A stretch of 64,000 nucleotides of DNA from Liopterus haemorrhoidalis (GCA_963971575.1 OZ020622.1:30410301-30474300); one strand, 5' to 3'. Shown: positions 20,147-32,545, counted from the first letter of the stretch. Notes: generated by a model not told the origin, from the letters alone. Numbers and translations are program-made.

Positions 20147-20441
20147 ATTGTTGTAAAATTTAATCACTATGATAAAAGGAACGAATTTTTAGCTGCATAC
20201 AAGACTAACAGGAATATAAGTGCAGGTGATTTTGTTAACAACGCATCTTTAACTGATAAAATCTACGTAAATGAACATCTTACTCCAAAGAAGAAATTCC
20301 TATTTTTCGAAACCCGTTCACGGTGCAAATTAGTCGGCTATAAATATGTGTGGGTACGTGAGGCAAAAATCCTCGTTCGGAAAAATGACAACTCTAACAT
20401 TTTTGCAATAAATCACAATGCTGATTTACAAAAAAATGTAT
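20147..20441 (+). pseudogene. LINE A ORF1, C-terminal part
   Basis: Continues the ORF1 frame with KFNHYDKRNEF and LTDKIYVNEHLTPKKK, then VGYKYVWVREAKILVRK, ending at the stop at 20439-20441. The block VNEHLTPKK...L followed by ...YKYVWV..GKI.VR is typical of the end of PHD-type ORF1 proteins and also occurs in LINE C ORF1 (LNEHLSAQNKKI ... FTWVKNGKIFVKK). Confidence 0.85.
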
Positions 20442-20502
20442 AAAATATTAGCTCACTACCCTCTTTGTCTATTTACTTTTTCGCATAACTGTTTACTATG
20501 CA

Positions 20503-23344
20503 ATGATAAGTGTTTATTACCAAAATGTTAGAGGTCTAAACACCAAAACTAATGAATTTTATCTGAATACTCTTCAGTCGGACTTTGATATTATTTGCCT
20601 CACTGAAACCTGGTTAAGTGATAATGTGCGTAGTGCGGAGCTTTTCGATGATCGCTATAATGTCTTTAGGCGTGATCGTACGAATGAAACATCTAATAAA
20701 GTGAGTGGCGGTGGTGCTTTAATAGCAATTCACAATAAATATAATGCTGTTCAGAATTATAATTGGAAATCAAATAATGAAGATTTGTGGATTACTTGTA
20801 CTCTAACTAGCTCTAAATTTAGGAAGTTACATATTTGTTGTGCCTATATTATACCAGGGGTTGACATATCACTTTTAAAAACGTTTAATGCAAGTTTAAT
20901 CAATGTATGCACTGATAATCCAGATGACGTTATATTAATTCTAGGAGATTTTAATCTCCCTAATATTACTTGGCTTAATTATGATAATTGTAACTTTTTA
21001 ACACCCTCCTTACCAAACGACGTAAAATCTGAGCAGTTTCTAGAAACAATGTCTCTCCTAAACTTACATCAATTTAACTTTTTAGTAAATAAAAACGATA
21101 GAATATTAGATTTGGTGCTATCGAATGAATCAATTCATGAAATCACTACTACTAATTCGCCGTTAATAAAAGAGGACGCACATCATAGAACAATAATTGC
21201 AAATCTAGATTACAATTCTTGTAACGTGTCTAAAAAGATTATCATTCCTAGTCACAATTTTTATAAAGCCAATTATGATATTATTAATAATAAATTAAGT
21301 TTGATAAACTGGAATGAGTTATTTAATAATGTTGATACTAACACCGCTGTTAAACTCTTATATGAAAATATTAATAACATAATATGTCAGAATATTCCCC
21401 TAAAAAAGAAAAATAATCATAAATACCCGTCGTGGTACAGAAAAATAACCATTCAACTTATTAATAAAAAAATAAAGGCACACAAAAAATGGAAACTTTA
21501 TAAAAATGTATCTGATTATTTACTATTTTGTAAACTTCGAAAAAATGTTAAATCACAAATTACAACGGATTATAAGACTTGGATTGATAATGTTCAAGAG
21601 AATGTCACTAAGGATACTAAATTTTTTTGGTCGTACGCTTCTAGTAAAAAAGGTAAAGGTTCCATCCCTGGTACCATGAAATATGAAGGCCACAGCCTTA
21701 ATAATATATCAGATATATGCAATAACTTCAACGAATATTTCCAAAAATCTTTTGAACCTACATCAAGTCAACAAAATCTCATTCCAAATCACAACTATAA
21801 TACTTCTATTAATTTAAATAAAATTTCTTCAGACAAAGTTCTCTCAACTTTGATGGATATAAATATAAACAAAGGTTGCGGCCCAGACGGCATACCACCT
21901 GTCTTTGTAAAGTCATGTATGAATGTCCTTTATCAACCTTTAGCTACTATTTTCAATAAGTCCCTTAATGAAGGCATTTTTCCCGAAAAATGGAAAAAAG
22001 CAATAATTACACCCGTTTTTAAAAGTGGTTCAGTAAATGAAATAAAAAATTATAGACCTATCTCCAAGCTATGCGTTTTCGGCAAAATTTTTGAAAAGAT
22101 TATATCAACCTTTTTAACTAACAACATAAAAAATCTTATAATTCCCGAACAACACGGTTTTTTTCCAAAAACGTTCAGTGATAACTAATCTGTTACCATA
22201 CACAGAATTTTTGTTCAATGCTATTGACGAACATGACCAAGTTGATGTAATTTTTACCGACTTTACTAAAGCATTCGACAAAGTCGATCATAATATCTTA
22301 ATTCACAAACTTATGAATTTCGGGATTCACGGCAATCTACTGAGATGGTTAATATCATATTTAAAAAATAGATCTCAAGCTGTTGCCATGAATAACTATA
22401 TATCATCTTATGTTCCAATAACCTCAGGTGTTCCACAGGGGGCCACCTGGCCGCCACCTTATTTATAATATTTGTTAATGATATCTCAAACTGTTTTCAT
22501 TTCTCAAATTTCATGCTTTACGCTGATGATTTAAAATGTTATCTCAAAATCAATTCCCTAGAAGATTGCCGTAATCTTCAAAGTGACCTTAATAGATTGA
22601 ACAATTATTGTATCAATAATAAATTATCTTTAAACATTAATAAATGTCATAAAATGACTTTCACACGAAAAATAAATAAATTAAGTTACGAATATACATT
22701 ATCAAATCAAATTTTATCTTGTGTGACTGAAATCAAAGATTTAGGCGTCATTTTTGACGCTAGGCCAAATTTGATATTCATGTTAACAATATTGTAAATA
22801 AAGCCTTCAAAATGTTAGGATTGTTATGAGGACTTGCAAACCATTCAATAAAATTGAAAGTATTCTATGTCTGTATCGGTCTTTCGTAGTTTCACAACTA
22901 GAGTATGCGAGTGTTATCTGGAATCCCAACTATAAAAATTTAAAAAATAGAATTGAAAGAATCCAAAAAACATTCTGCAAATTCCTTAATTATTAATTTA
23001 AAAACGTAAAAATTGAATACAATACAAGCTTAATAAATTTCAACATAATTAAACTAGAGCAGCGTAGATTAATTAATGATATTTTGACAGTATTTAAAGT
23101 AGTGAATAATTATTATGACAATACTGTTCTTATTCAATTTTTCAATATAAATGTTCCAACCTACAATAACAGGAATACTTTACAATTTTATAACATCAGA
23201 TGTAACACTGTCCTAGGTCAAAATTCACCCGTTTATAGAATATTGCACAGTTTTAATTCATATTGTCAAAGCTCACATGTCTTTTTCATGACTCTTCATG
23301 AATTTAAAAATGATGTATACAAATATGTACTATGTAATTGTTAA
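20503..23344 (+). pseudogene. LINE A ORF2: endonuclease-RT (frameshifted)
   Basis: Starts MISVYYQNVRGL. The endonuclease has LTETWL and GDFNLPNITW. RT has GPDGIPP, NYRPISKL, DFTKAFDKVDH, GVPQG and LYADD (22513-22530). The frame is broken near 22170, at 22460 (inside the GVPQG loop), near 22790, and a stop lies near 22994. The tail at 23084-23344 still matches the end of LINE B ORF2 (NSPVYRI, HEFKND). No functional protein is possible. Confidence 0.88.
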
Positions 23345-23447
23345 GTAGGTTAGTTTGTACCTTCTGTACTAATTTTCTGTACAAGCATTTTTATATATAT
23401 GTTGTAGTGACAGCTTGTTACTGGGATTTATCCTGTTGGATGTCCAA

Positions 23448-23466
23448 ATAAAATAAATAAATAAAA

Positions 23467-23513
<47 letters not shown>

Positions 23514-23523
23514 AATAAATAAA
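23448..23523. repeat. (AATA)n tail of LINE A
   Basis: An AAATAAATAAATA-type tract of about 70 bases ends LINE A directly before inverted env1 sequence resumes. Tandem short-repeat tails rather than poly(A) are usual for CR1/L2/Jockey-group LINEs. LINE B, LINE C and LINE D have similar tails. Confidence 0.9.
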
Positions 23524-25241
23524 CAAGTAGACAAACTGAAACTCGGACTTCATGATGATTATAAACATTTAACAGAAGTAACCCACATTTCAATGAATAT
23601 GATAACAAGGTTACGGAAACAGTTCAAGAAATTGAGTCGAGAATCAAAGAACTACAAGACCTTGGACTAGAAATAGGCAACAAAAAGGTAACAAAACAAA
23701 TAATGCTGACAGAAGCCAACAGCTACAAAAGAACATCTCAAATACTATCCTACCTGAAACAAACCCAGATCCTAACGTCCTGCAAAAACAAGAATATCCC
23801 TATTACAACAATAACACCCCCCGTACTCTATTCCGACCTGAGAAAGTTATCCTTGAACCTGAAAAGAATTGGGATGAAGTTAGCAGTACCTATAAATCAA
23901 ATTTCGAGGTATTATAAGTTGCCAATAGTTGACTGTGCAATTAGCCAGAAAACAATAACAGTTCATGTTAAAATACCAATAACTCAAGTGACGAAGAATT
24001 GGAAACTAGTAGAGATTCAGTCAACACCTTTCGCCTGGTACAATGATACGTGTACACTAATGCACGATCATATGTACTTAGAAGTAGACGGTACAAGCGC
24101 TAGACCTGTACAAGGAGCTGGTTTGCAGCAATGTAAACCTTACCAAGATAGACTCTGCTATATACCAAGATTTGCAACAGACGCCACATATGGTCCGTTG
24201 TGTGCATTCAAAATGTACTTGGGTGCCACCGTAGAATAACTGAGACAACACTGCAGTTTTAGATGTCACTCCTCAACATAATTAGTCATCAGCGAAATTA
24301 GCGAAGACACCTATTTGATAACACATCTCAAAAATGACTCATTTATTAGATGTCCGAACAAAAAGATAAAAATTGAAGATAAATACATAGGACAGCCTGG
24401 GTCGTTACAACTCAAACTACCCTGTAACTGTTCTTTGTACGTTGAAAATAGAAGGATAATACCAGCAAGACTTCCGTGCGCTGACAATGCTGTTCAAGAA
24501 TTGGAAACAATCCATGTAATCCCAGCATCCTGGACGAATCTGAAAAGTCTTCATTTTAAAGCAGATACAGACAGACATCCAGAATATAAAAATCTATCAG
24601 AATGTCTAAACAAAAATTGGACATTTCATGTCCCACATCTAAACTTATCAATAGCGACGGAGAGAACAAAATTCGACACATTCAACGAAGTTTCAGATTT
24701 AATAGACAACGCAAGAACATATGCAGATCATTATGGACACCATAGCACAATTCTATTCATATGGAACGCTATACTAACCATAATGCTTATTAAAATAATA
24801 TACAACAGACGGCCCGTATACGCAGCCCCAGCTATAGCAGCGGCAATACCAATGGCTTCAACAGGTATAATACCGCTTGCACAATCAAATATAGCTTGCA
24901 AAACAGATCACACACCATTGATTCTAACACTAATGATAATCATTCTGTTGGTCACAGCATATCTCTTCTATAATATCTACAGAGGATATAAACTAACAAG
25001 AAGGTCGAGAAGTAACAAACAATTCACAAACCCTAACAAAAGCGAGGACAATCAAAGACAAGAAAAAGACGAATCACAAGAAATACCTCTAAGGGAAGAA
25101 GAGGACGACGAAGAACCACACGAAAAACTCGGCCCATTAAGGATCCACGACGGATCAACACATATTGTAAAAATAATAAAGGTTGGACACGGACAACCCA
25201 AATCCGGAACAAGGGTTGATCGGGAACATAGCCCGGAATAG
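23524..25241 (+). pseudogene. Inverted copy of env1, main part
   Basis: Continues env1 after LINE A. A region with DKLKLGLHDDY-like text is followed by the open stretch 23703-24239, a TAA at 24237-24239 and another stop near 24284, then 24315-25241 open to the natural stop. The membrane segments (about 24750-24990) and acidic tail match the minus-strand copy (4868-5677) almost residue for residue. It retains the 29 bases near 23570 that the minus copy lost. Confidence 0.85.
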
Positions 25242-25583
25242 TTGACTCCCTCACACGACTCGCAAGAAGCGGTTTCCGCAGTTGGTTGACGGATGGCCCA
25301 ACGTCAACTATTTCCCGTGAAGAATACCTAGGTATCTACAGTTAAGGTAACTGTAGTTGTTGTTAAGATTAAAGTATTCAGTAATTGAGAATAAGAATTG
25401 AAATAATTGAGAATGAAAGTTGAAATAATTGAAAATAAGAGTTGAAATAAAAGTTAGAATATTGTGTACGAAGTAGAATTTATAATTAAGCCGAGAGTAA
25501 AATTTAAAAAAAAGATTTCTAAAGAAAGCCATCGGAAGGCTAGAGAAATAAAATTACGCTTTTGTCTAGAGGTCTATTTTAAA

Positions 25584-26689
25584 ATGAATCAAATAAGTAT
25601 CATTACAATAATACTCTGTGTCAAAGCAGAGAAGTTCGAAATATCGTCAGGGGTCCACTTCAGAGAACTACCCGACATTGTACCTTATGAAACGGCACTA
25701 CCTATATTTTTTGAGTTCAGTTTTAATACAACATTGTGCCCTAATGTCCAATGCAACCAATATAATATAGAATGTCAATTCTTAGCCAAATTTAGAAAAT
25801 TGGGAATTGAAATTAAACACTGGATAATTGATCAAAGTGTCCTGTCTTCAGATGGCCAACTAGCAGGGTGGTCTTTTCAGTTAATATCACGAAACCATAT
25901 CAAAAGATTGTTTTCAAACAATCATGAGTATAATATACTTAAAGCGAAAATTACGTCAAAACCATATAATTTCGAAATTAATAAAATAAATCTAGTAGAT
26001 AGTTCACTAAATTTCAATAATATAACTAAAGAAAATCTAATTAAAACTTACTTATTGAAAGAGTTTATTCAAAACACTGTCACAGGCTGTTTTAGCCGCA
26101 AGACGCACCCAGCTGTTCTCAATATCGAACAGATAATAACCGCAACAAATAGATTTGAACGAACCATATCAAACTTCCGGTAACAGAATGCGTTATATCT
26201 AGTAATAAAATTTTATTAGCTCTTCATATACCAATTGTGCGAAAACTCATTGATAGAATTAAACTTCTTAATTTTGTACCCATACCACTTGCCTGGGAAG
26301 AACTGACATGTAGCGTAGATTCAAACCAACTAGATTTAGCAGTAGTCTCCTGGTTGTCCAAGGAAGAAAAAGATATTTTTTCATTGCAATGTAATCCCTA
26401 TAAAGATGAACTATGCCCGTTTAAGAGCGACTATGGTAATAACATAATAGGTATTTTGTGCTCAAAGGCAGTGTTACACGGAGGGAGCGCGGAAAATCTG
26501 GCTAAGATTTGTCCTATTAAATGTAGAGAATCTGAGGTTGAAAACAAGATAATCACAAAATTAACCTCAAATAATTTCATATTAACAAATATCAAACATA
26601 ATTTTGAAATTAGTTGTAATTGTAAAATTACAAAGTACAATATTACAGTAGACTATGGAGCACTGGACGTTAGGCTACCATGCGAATCT
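25584..26689 (+). pseudogene. Inverted copy of env2, truncated
   Basis: Best-preserved copy of the second envelope-like gene. The ATG at 25584 gives a signal peptide (MNQISIITIILCVKAEKF), then ISSGVHFRELPDIVPYETALP, which aligns with VAGAYWKKLPDRVGYEASIP near the N-terminus of env1. Later blocks CNPYKDELC and GALDVRLPC also match env1 counterparts. The frame breaks near 26183. At about 26689 the text jumps into LTR sequence about 14 bases inside its terminus, so the C-terminal membrane part, polypurine tract and LTR tip are lost. No furin/fusion-peptide block is seen. The gap to env1 is 342 bases. Confidence 0.75.
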
Positions 26690-27200
26690 AAATCTCTTTG
26701 TGAGATTAGACAAACGGAAACAATATAAAGTAAAATCAGATATGCTATTGTTATGTTGACGGGCCAATTCCCGAATTTATAAAATGTACATTTTAAAATA
26801 ATAATTATAAAACCGATAAGGAATGACATCATCAGAGTGTGTGTAATGACCATAAACGGATATATAATTTTTCTTAAGGCAAAGAAAAATGAAATAATCT
26901 GAAACCATATAGAAAACCTCATTTACGTCTCTTAAAACCAACTGGAAAATTTATAAGGCGTACAACTTCCTATTTTTCACGTATAAAAAGGGGACCTAAA
27001 ATAAAGAGATCATCAGTTGTTTTTTAGAAGTACTCCGTAGTGTTCGTTCGTTGACTCACCGTTTCAAAGATGTAAGTTATATTTAATACTTTATTAAAAT
27101 AAAAGATAATATCTGAGGTGAACTCTATTTGTTGGTTAGTTCTCTGGAAATAATTAATTGTATTTAATGTTTAAAGAATAATCATTGTTTAATGTTTGAA
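26690..27200 (+). repeat. Inverted, truncated LTR of the provirus family
   Basis: Reverse complement of about 2507-3018 of the left LTR, missing both termini. It contains the LTR promoter elements: TATAAAAAGG at about 26985 and ATCATCAGTTGT at about 27010, the latter an initiator of the TCAGT type. It ends at 27200, exactly after the YLDD codons of the minus-strand RT. The absence of the LTR tip argues against integrase-made joining. Confidence 0.88.
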
Positions 27201-27905
27201 GTCATCCAGGTAAAGTAATAACTCTTTCCACTTCATGTCTTTAAATACGTGGTCCGCCATTTGTTGGAACATTCCCGGTGCGTTACATAAACCGAATGGG
27301 AGAACATTAAATTCGTATAAACCGTCCGGCGTAATGAATGCTGTTTTTGCCCTATCTTTTTCTGCTATTCTTACTTGCCAGTAACCGCTTAATAAATCTA
27401 ACGAACTGAAAAATTTTGCTTTGCCTATATACGAGAAAATATCTTCAATAATGGGTAGGGGGTAGTTATTTTTTTCTGTAACCGAATTTAACTTACGGTA
27501 GTCTACACAAAATCTCCACGAATCATCTTTCTTTTTTACCAGAACTACCGGTGAACTCCACTTGCTAGTGGATGGACGAATTACATTATGTTCTAATATT
27601 TCTTTAACTTGTTCTTGTAGAATCTCCCGTTCTTTATGCGAGACTGTAAGGTTTTTGTTTAATTGGGGTCGCGTCTTTTGTCTCGATTTCATGTTCTGTT
27701 ACGGATGTCAGGCACATCTGTTTGTGATTATGTGCAAATATATTACTATATTTTATAACAGATTTTTAAGTTGTTCACGTTGGGTTTCCGTAAGGTCTTT
27801 TCCCATATTTATTTCACCGCTTTCCCCTTCTTGTATTTTACCATCCTCTTTTTCGTCAAAATTCTCAATTAGTATGAATATTCGGTTACTGTTACTCCCG
27901 TAGGC
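27201..27905 (-). pseudogene. Reverse transcriptase part of pol, old provirus (truncated)
   Basis: Minus strand, readable at 27692-27201. It shows PSTSKWSSPVVLVKKKD, FCVDYRKLN, FSSLDLLSGYWQV, FNVLPFGLCNAP and the catalytic LLYLDD, after which sequence jumps into an inverted LTR. The palm is present up to the second Asp pair; the thumb and connection (about 100 codons) are missing. The pre-RT linker at about 27905-27692 has stops. This is a classic Ty3/gypsy RT and is non-functional here. Confidence 0.88.
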
Positions 27906-28602
27906 TAATGTCGTATTTTAAATATTAATTTGGGTTGGTGAGTGTTATTCATCACAGATAAGTAATATTTTTTACAAGGAATCGTATAGATATCAGATTC
28001 AACGCTCAGATGATTCTTTGATAAATATTTCAAATTAAGACTTATATTAATTTTATCTAATGCGCTATCATTGTTTGTGAATACTTCACATTGAATTGTT
28101 TCGTACGGATTTATTTTGTATTTATTTTTTACTTGGATTTTGATCATGTTTTCCGTATAATCTTGTTCTAAGGGTAATTCCTTCCACAAATTATTTTTAT
28201 CAAAATTTTCATCTGTCGTTTCTCTTTTGTCTACCATGATTTTTTCTACAATCTTTTTCCGGCTGAACGGCACGCTGCATGTTTGTTTTTCATCTTTGTG
28301 CAATATTAATTGCATGTAAGTGAAATCCATGACATCCTGGTGTTCAGTGAGAAAACTAACCCCCCAATACAAGGCAACCAGCGGACAACGAGTGCAGTAT
28401 TAGCCCCGGTCCAGTCCCCCAATTGAATTTCGAGATCTGTTTCACCGAGTACCTCAATCAAAGATCCAGCTGCAGACTTTAAGAAACTTATTTTGGGTTG
28501 TCTTACTAGGTTTTTAGAATTTTCCCAAGTGACAACGTTCTCTGATGACCCAGAATCTAGTAAAATTTCTCTTGAGTTTAACTTATTAATTTTGCCTATC
28601 AC
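27906..28602 (-). pseudogene. Aspartic protease part of pol, old provirus
   Basis: 28602-28306 holds ILLDSGSSENVVT, a retropepsin active site of the DSG form. After a frameshift near 28360, 28372-27905 continues with GVSFLTEHQDVMDF, the second conserved protease block (LG.DFL), and a Lys-rich linker towards RT. The protease would cut Gag and Pol. The single-base frame change means it cannot be made from this copy. Confidence 0.75.
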
Positions 28603-28739
28603 CTTTATGGCCCTGCATTGGTATAAGGGTTCGATGTTTTCGTCATGGGAAAGGTGGTGGAAGGCGCCAGGATTTTCTAACGCCTTCCTACCCTATTTCC
28701 CAAGTCCGTACGGCCTGTTATTTCTCTGTTCATGGCTGG

Positions 28740-30380
28740 TTGTTGGTTACTCCCCCTTTGATTATTTGGGCATGCTGTTGCAATGTGGCCTGCCCTATTA
28801 CAGTTAAAACAAATTGGGCGTCCATCGTATGTTCTAGTGTTCCTATTCTGTGGCTTGTTTACCGTTTGCCTCGTTTCTCAAATTAAAATTATCGCGCCCC
28901 GTATTGTATTTATCGCGCCCCGCATTTTAATTATGGCGTCTTCTGTTGTAGTTGTCGCGCCTTACGGCCCCATTGTTATAATTACCTCGCCATGTGTTAA
29001 AATTTCCCCGCCTTTCAAAATTATTCCTTGGGTTATAACTATAATTTTGTCTATATACCGTTTTATTTTTATTTTCGTTTTGTTCTTGCGAGAGCTTTTC
29101 TATTGCTTTCGTTAATTGCGTGATAGTGTCTTGGCTTACCGTTCCTGTCGCCGTTTCTTCATCTGCCGTGCAGATGTCTATCAGTTCTTTGAGCTCCGCG
29201 AGGTTTCGCGGTCTGTGAGGTAATATTTGTTTTCTGTATAATGGCAACATACCTTGCTCAATGAAATCTTTTTGATCCTCTTTTTTCATTTTAGGATCCA
29301 CTTTATCGCATAACTCGAGAATTGAAAAGAAATATGTTTTTAATTTTTCCCCTGTTTGCTGTTTTCTATTAATTAGCGCCCTTTTTATATCCGCGCGGTA
29401 ATTTTTTGGAAAGAACATTTGTTCAAACGATTTTTCCACCTGGTCCCAGGTAGAATTCCCCTGTTCCGCGGCTAGCGTTTGATACCATGATATCGCGTGT
29501 CCTCTTAAATAAGAACCTAAATGTAACAATTTTAATTTGTTGTCCCATTTATTTTGTTTGGCCGCGAGATTGTAATTCAACAAAAATTCCACAGCATCTG
29601 CGCCTTTTGTGGGGTCGAAGTATCCCGGAGCCACAGGCGTACTGTTTTCAGAAGGGGATAGTGCTTGACTCAGGGTCGTGTCCATTGTGTTAGTATTAGT
29701 TGAGTTTCGATAATCCTGATAACTTGATTGTGCGAAGTGATCAGATTTTCGAAGCTCTTGTTTTTTAACAGCTCCTCTCGACTGCTGATCACAGTTTTGT
29801 GTGATCTGAGTTTATCGGTTGCTGTTTAGCGTTTGGTGACTGCAGATCAATATTTTGTGATATCTGATCAGAGTTTCCTTTACGAGTTTTGTGACTGTTG
29901 CCTACTATTTTGTGACAGTAGCTCAAAGTTCCGCAACTCTGGATTGGGCTGTTCTTCAACAGAGGTATTACGAATTTGTTCGTAGTACTCAACGTTCTCT
30001 GTTTCGACTAATTTTTCGTGCAGCGTTAGTACTCTTTTTGACTCTACGTCAGGATTTTGTAACGTCTGACTTAGCTCTGTTCGTATTAGCTCTGTTTGAA
30101 GCTTTTGAGGTGTTAGTCTTATGGGTCTGTAGCACACTAATTTGTTGTCACAGTCCGACTCTGAGTCACTACTCCCGTTCCAAATTGGATCTATTGTTGA
30201 GATATTAGATGGGGTTCTATTTACTTTACTACTTCTATCAAAAATTGCTGTACTATTAAATATATCGGATGGACCCGGTTCTGAATCTACCGGTGTTTTG
30301 GGCGTGCGGCTTGCTGAGCGCGTTTTAATATTAGACGCCGGAGGCAGTTTTTTATTCTTTTTAGCCGAAGAGGGATCCAT
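28740..30380 (-). pseudogene. gag of the old provirus (broken)
   Basis: The N-terminal part (30380-29880) is Ser/Pro/Gln-rich. The capsid part (29685-28927) has AVEFLLNYNLAAKQNKW, AISWYQTLA and a FF..NYRADIKRALI block as in gypsy Gag proteins, then an Arg/Asn/Gly-rich tail. Further left on the same strand a CCHC zinc knuckle (CFNCNRAGHIATAC, about 28813-28770) is readable after a frame change. Gag packages the element RNA. Stops and frameshifts separate the pieces. Confidence 0.8.
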
Positions 30381-30482
30381 ATTTCCCAGCCATGATCAGA
30401 TCAATAAAATTATAACTTAAATACTTAAATGCTAACTTAGATACACTCCGAGGGATACTCTAATTGTTTATTTGTTTTTTAG

Positions 30483-30500
30483 GGCTTAGGCGCCTCCACC
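30483..30500 (-). promoter_or_regulatory. Primer binding site of the old provirus
   Basis: On the minus strand the 5' LTR ends GTGACA, followed after TA(T) by TGGTGGAGGCGCCTAAGC. The TGG start fits pairing with a tRNA 3' CCA. I cannot assign the tRNA with confidence. Confidence 0.55.
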
Positions 30501-30503
30501 ATA

Positions 30504-31412
30504 TGTCACGGGTCAGACTGTTTAGGAGTTATCAGGTGCGGTTAGTTGACGGTATACTGCTTACCACGGGGGGAGTTGATTAGTAAAAGTTTATTTGATA
30601 ATAATAATTTCCTACTATCAGGATGATAAGGACTGTGGTCAGGATAGTGATGATACCGCCGTATATAAAATCTCGGAACATTTAGAATGTTAAGAGAGGC
30701 ATGCGAGAGGGTTTGGAGTCTGACTCTGACTTGTGTTCAAGGAGCGTGATAGGTAGAATAAAGAATTAGAGTTAAACACTTAAGTTTATAATTATAAAAA
30801 TTATATTAAACGAATTATAATACAAGTAGTGCTGAGTGCATCTTATTAAATACCTACTATTAAGTAAATGTCTTAACTAAACTTTATTTCAAACGTTAAA
30901 CATTGATTATCCTTTAAATATTCAATACAATTAATTACTTGCAGAGAACTAATCAACAAATAGAGTTCACCTCAGAGAGTACCTTTTATTTTAATAAAAT
31001 ATTAAATATAACTTACATCTTTGACATGTTGAGTCGATAAGTGAACACTACTGAATAACTTCTATAGAACAACTGATGATCCCTGTATTTTAGGGGGTCT
31101 TTTTATACATGATAAATCGGAAGTTGTATACGTTATAAATTTTCCAATTGGTTTTAAGAGACGTCACTGAGGTTTTCTATATGGTTTCCGTTTTCTTTGT
31201 TTGAAGAAAATTTATATATCCGTTTTATGGTCATTACGCACACTCTAATGATGTCATGCCTTATTAGTTTCATAATTATTATTTTAGAATCTATAATTTA
31301 TAAATTCGGGGATTGGCCCGTCCACATAACAATAGCCTATCTATTTTATTTTATATTGTTTCCGTTTATCTAATCTCATAAGGAGATTTAGATTTTTCCC
31401 ATCTACGTGACA
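30504..31412 (-). repeat. 5' LTR of the old provirus
   Basis: 909 bases, TGTCACGG...CTACGTGACA, partner of 2118-3032. On the minus strand it contains TATAAAAAG (about 31105-31097), followed about 25 bases later by ATCATCAGTTGT, matching the TATA box and TCAGT-type initiator layout of gypsy LTRs. The right flank is ATAT (31413-31416), then a transposase relic. Confidence 0.9.
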
Positions 31413-32545
31413 ATATTTTTCTGGGAATGGTCCGTTTTCTTTTTTTGTTCAATTTTTCTTCAGTATTTAAACCTATCATATTATCATTATCTACATCCAC
31501 ATTTCTTCCCAAGCACAATCTTTTACTAGGCAATTTCATTTTGTATTCCTTGCATAACACTTGTATGCGTGTTTTCAGTTTTCTAATAAATCTACTTGCT
31601 TTTAAGTTTCTTTCGCCCCCTAATACATTATTTTTTACAATATCAAACCAATTTTCTACACAGGCATTACTAAACCTTTCACGAATGTTCGTTCTTTTAT
31701 TTAATTTTAATGTAAGACCCGACCATAGCGGCACTAACGTTAAATATTTTTCTAAAAATAAATTCGCGAATTGGGGGCAATAATATTCATTTTTTTTTCT
31801 ACTAGTGTCTGTCGACAGGTTTTTAAAAATATCTAATGCAACATTTTAAAATTTACTAGTATTACATAAACTTGTATTTTGTGTAAATATATCCACATCA
31901 TCCTTTTCTGAATAATTTTCCTCCCATTGTTTGACATTATCGTTTTTAAATTCAGATTTTAAAATGAATATGAAACATTTTTCCCATAAACAAACGTTAT
32001 CCAAGAAGTCCACAGCGAACAATGTTCTTATGAATTCTTTTAAAAAATGCTGAGTGCTTTTCTTGTCTACTTGATTATTAATTTTGGTCGCTATGATTTT
32101 AGCGAAATGGCAACAGCATATAGATATTGGAGTTTTATTATCTAAATTATTATTTTTACTGAGTTTATTAAATGTTAAGTCCAAATATTCTTTTAAATAT
32201 AAGCGATTAAATCCCTCAAGCACGAAATTTATCAAAGCGAAACTAAAGTCCGTAATCACCCTTTCAAATACTGGCCATTTCTTTATTACATTAGTTAAGC
32301 AAAAATACTTAAGTGACCATAACCATTTTCCAATAGTATTCACATCATGACGATTACTTATCATCTCCATTACCGGAAATATCTTACCGTTCTTTAACAT
32401 AATGACACCGGCGTAATAAAAAATACGTTGGCAACTTTTGTAAGGTTTGCGAACTACCGATCCCGTTGCATCCAAATATAATATTGGTAACTCATCCTTC
32501 ATTTGCCATTTTAACTTGTTTCCTATTATAGCTGCCCTTTGCTAA
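31413..32545 (-). pseudogene. DDE transposase relic, possibly MULE-type
   Basis: One minus-strand frame runs from about 32545 (first Met at 32502) to the LTR junction, with a single TAA at 31848-31846. Features are LYLDATGSVVRKP, EMISNRHD, VITDFSFALINFVLEGFN and ICCCHFAKI, a layout I associate with insect MULE-like transposases (Asp in LDATG, Asp in TDFS). The C-terminal part has RFSNACVENWF and a basic tail. Both ends are truncated: on the left by the provirus, on the right by unrelated DNA. The family call is moderate; another DDE class is possible. Confidence 0.55.

Larger units (their letters stand above)
15516..23523 (+). mobile_element. LINE A, inserted in inverted env1, carrying LINE B inside
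   Basis: Env1 text GTTACAACAA at 15506-15515 resumes as ACAAGTAGAC at about 23520, with a short overlap (about 4 bases, ACAA) as possible target duplication. It has ORF1 (15645-16264 continuing at 20147-20441), ORF2 (20503-23344) and a long AATA repeat tail (about 23448-23522). ORF1 is split by LINE B. Excluding LINE B it is about 4.1 kb, near full length for a CR1/Jockey-group LINE. ORF2 has several frameshifts, so it is inactive. Confidence 0.85.
2118..31412 (-). mobile_element. Old envelope-carrying Ty3/gypsy provirus, heavily nested
   Basis: Two direct LTRs (2118-3032 and 30504-31412) bound a minus-strand element. From right to left it holds 5' LTR, primer site, gag, protease, RT, RNase H, integrase, a Cys-rich ORF, env1, env2, polypurine tract and 3' LTR. 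LTR ends are TGTCACG...CGTGACA. The four bases outside each LTR are ATAT, as expected for a 4-bp gypsy target duplication. Without the inserts the element would be close to 10 kb. LINE C (about 9651-13990) and an inverted env-LTR segment (14583-27200) interrupt pol. The LTRs differ at many positions and every gene is broken, so it is old and inactive. The left flank is satellite and the right flank is a transposase relic, so recombination between two copies is possible. Confidence 0.85.

Noticed and set aside
27189..27200. Short extension of the RT frame past YLDD
   Set aside because: Those codons are LTR sequence beyond the rearrangement junction, not RT.
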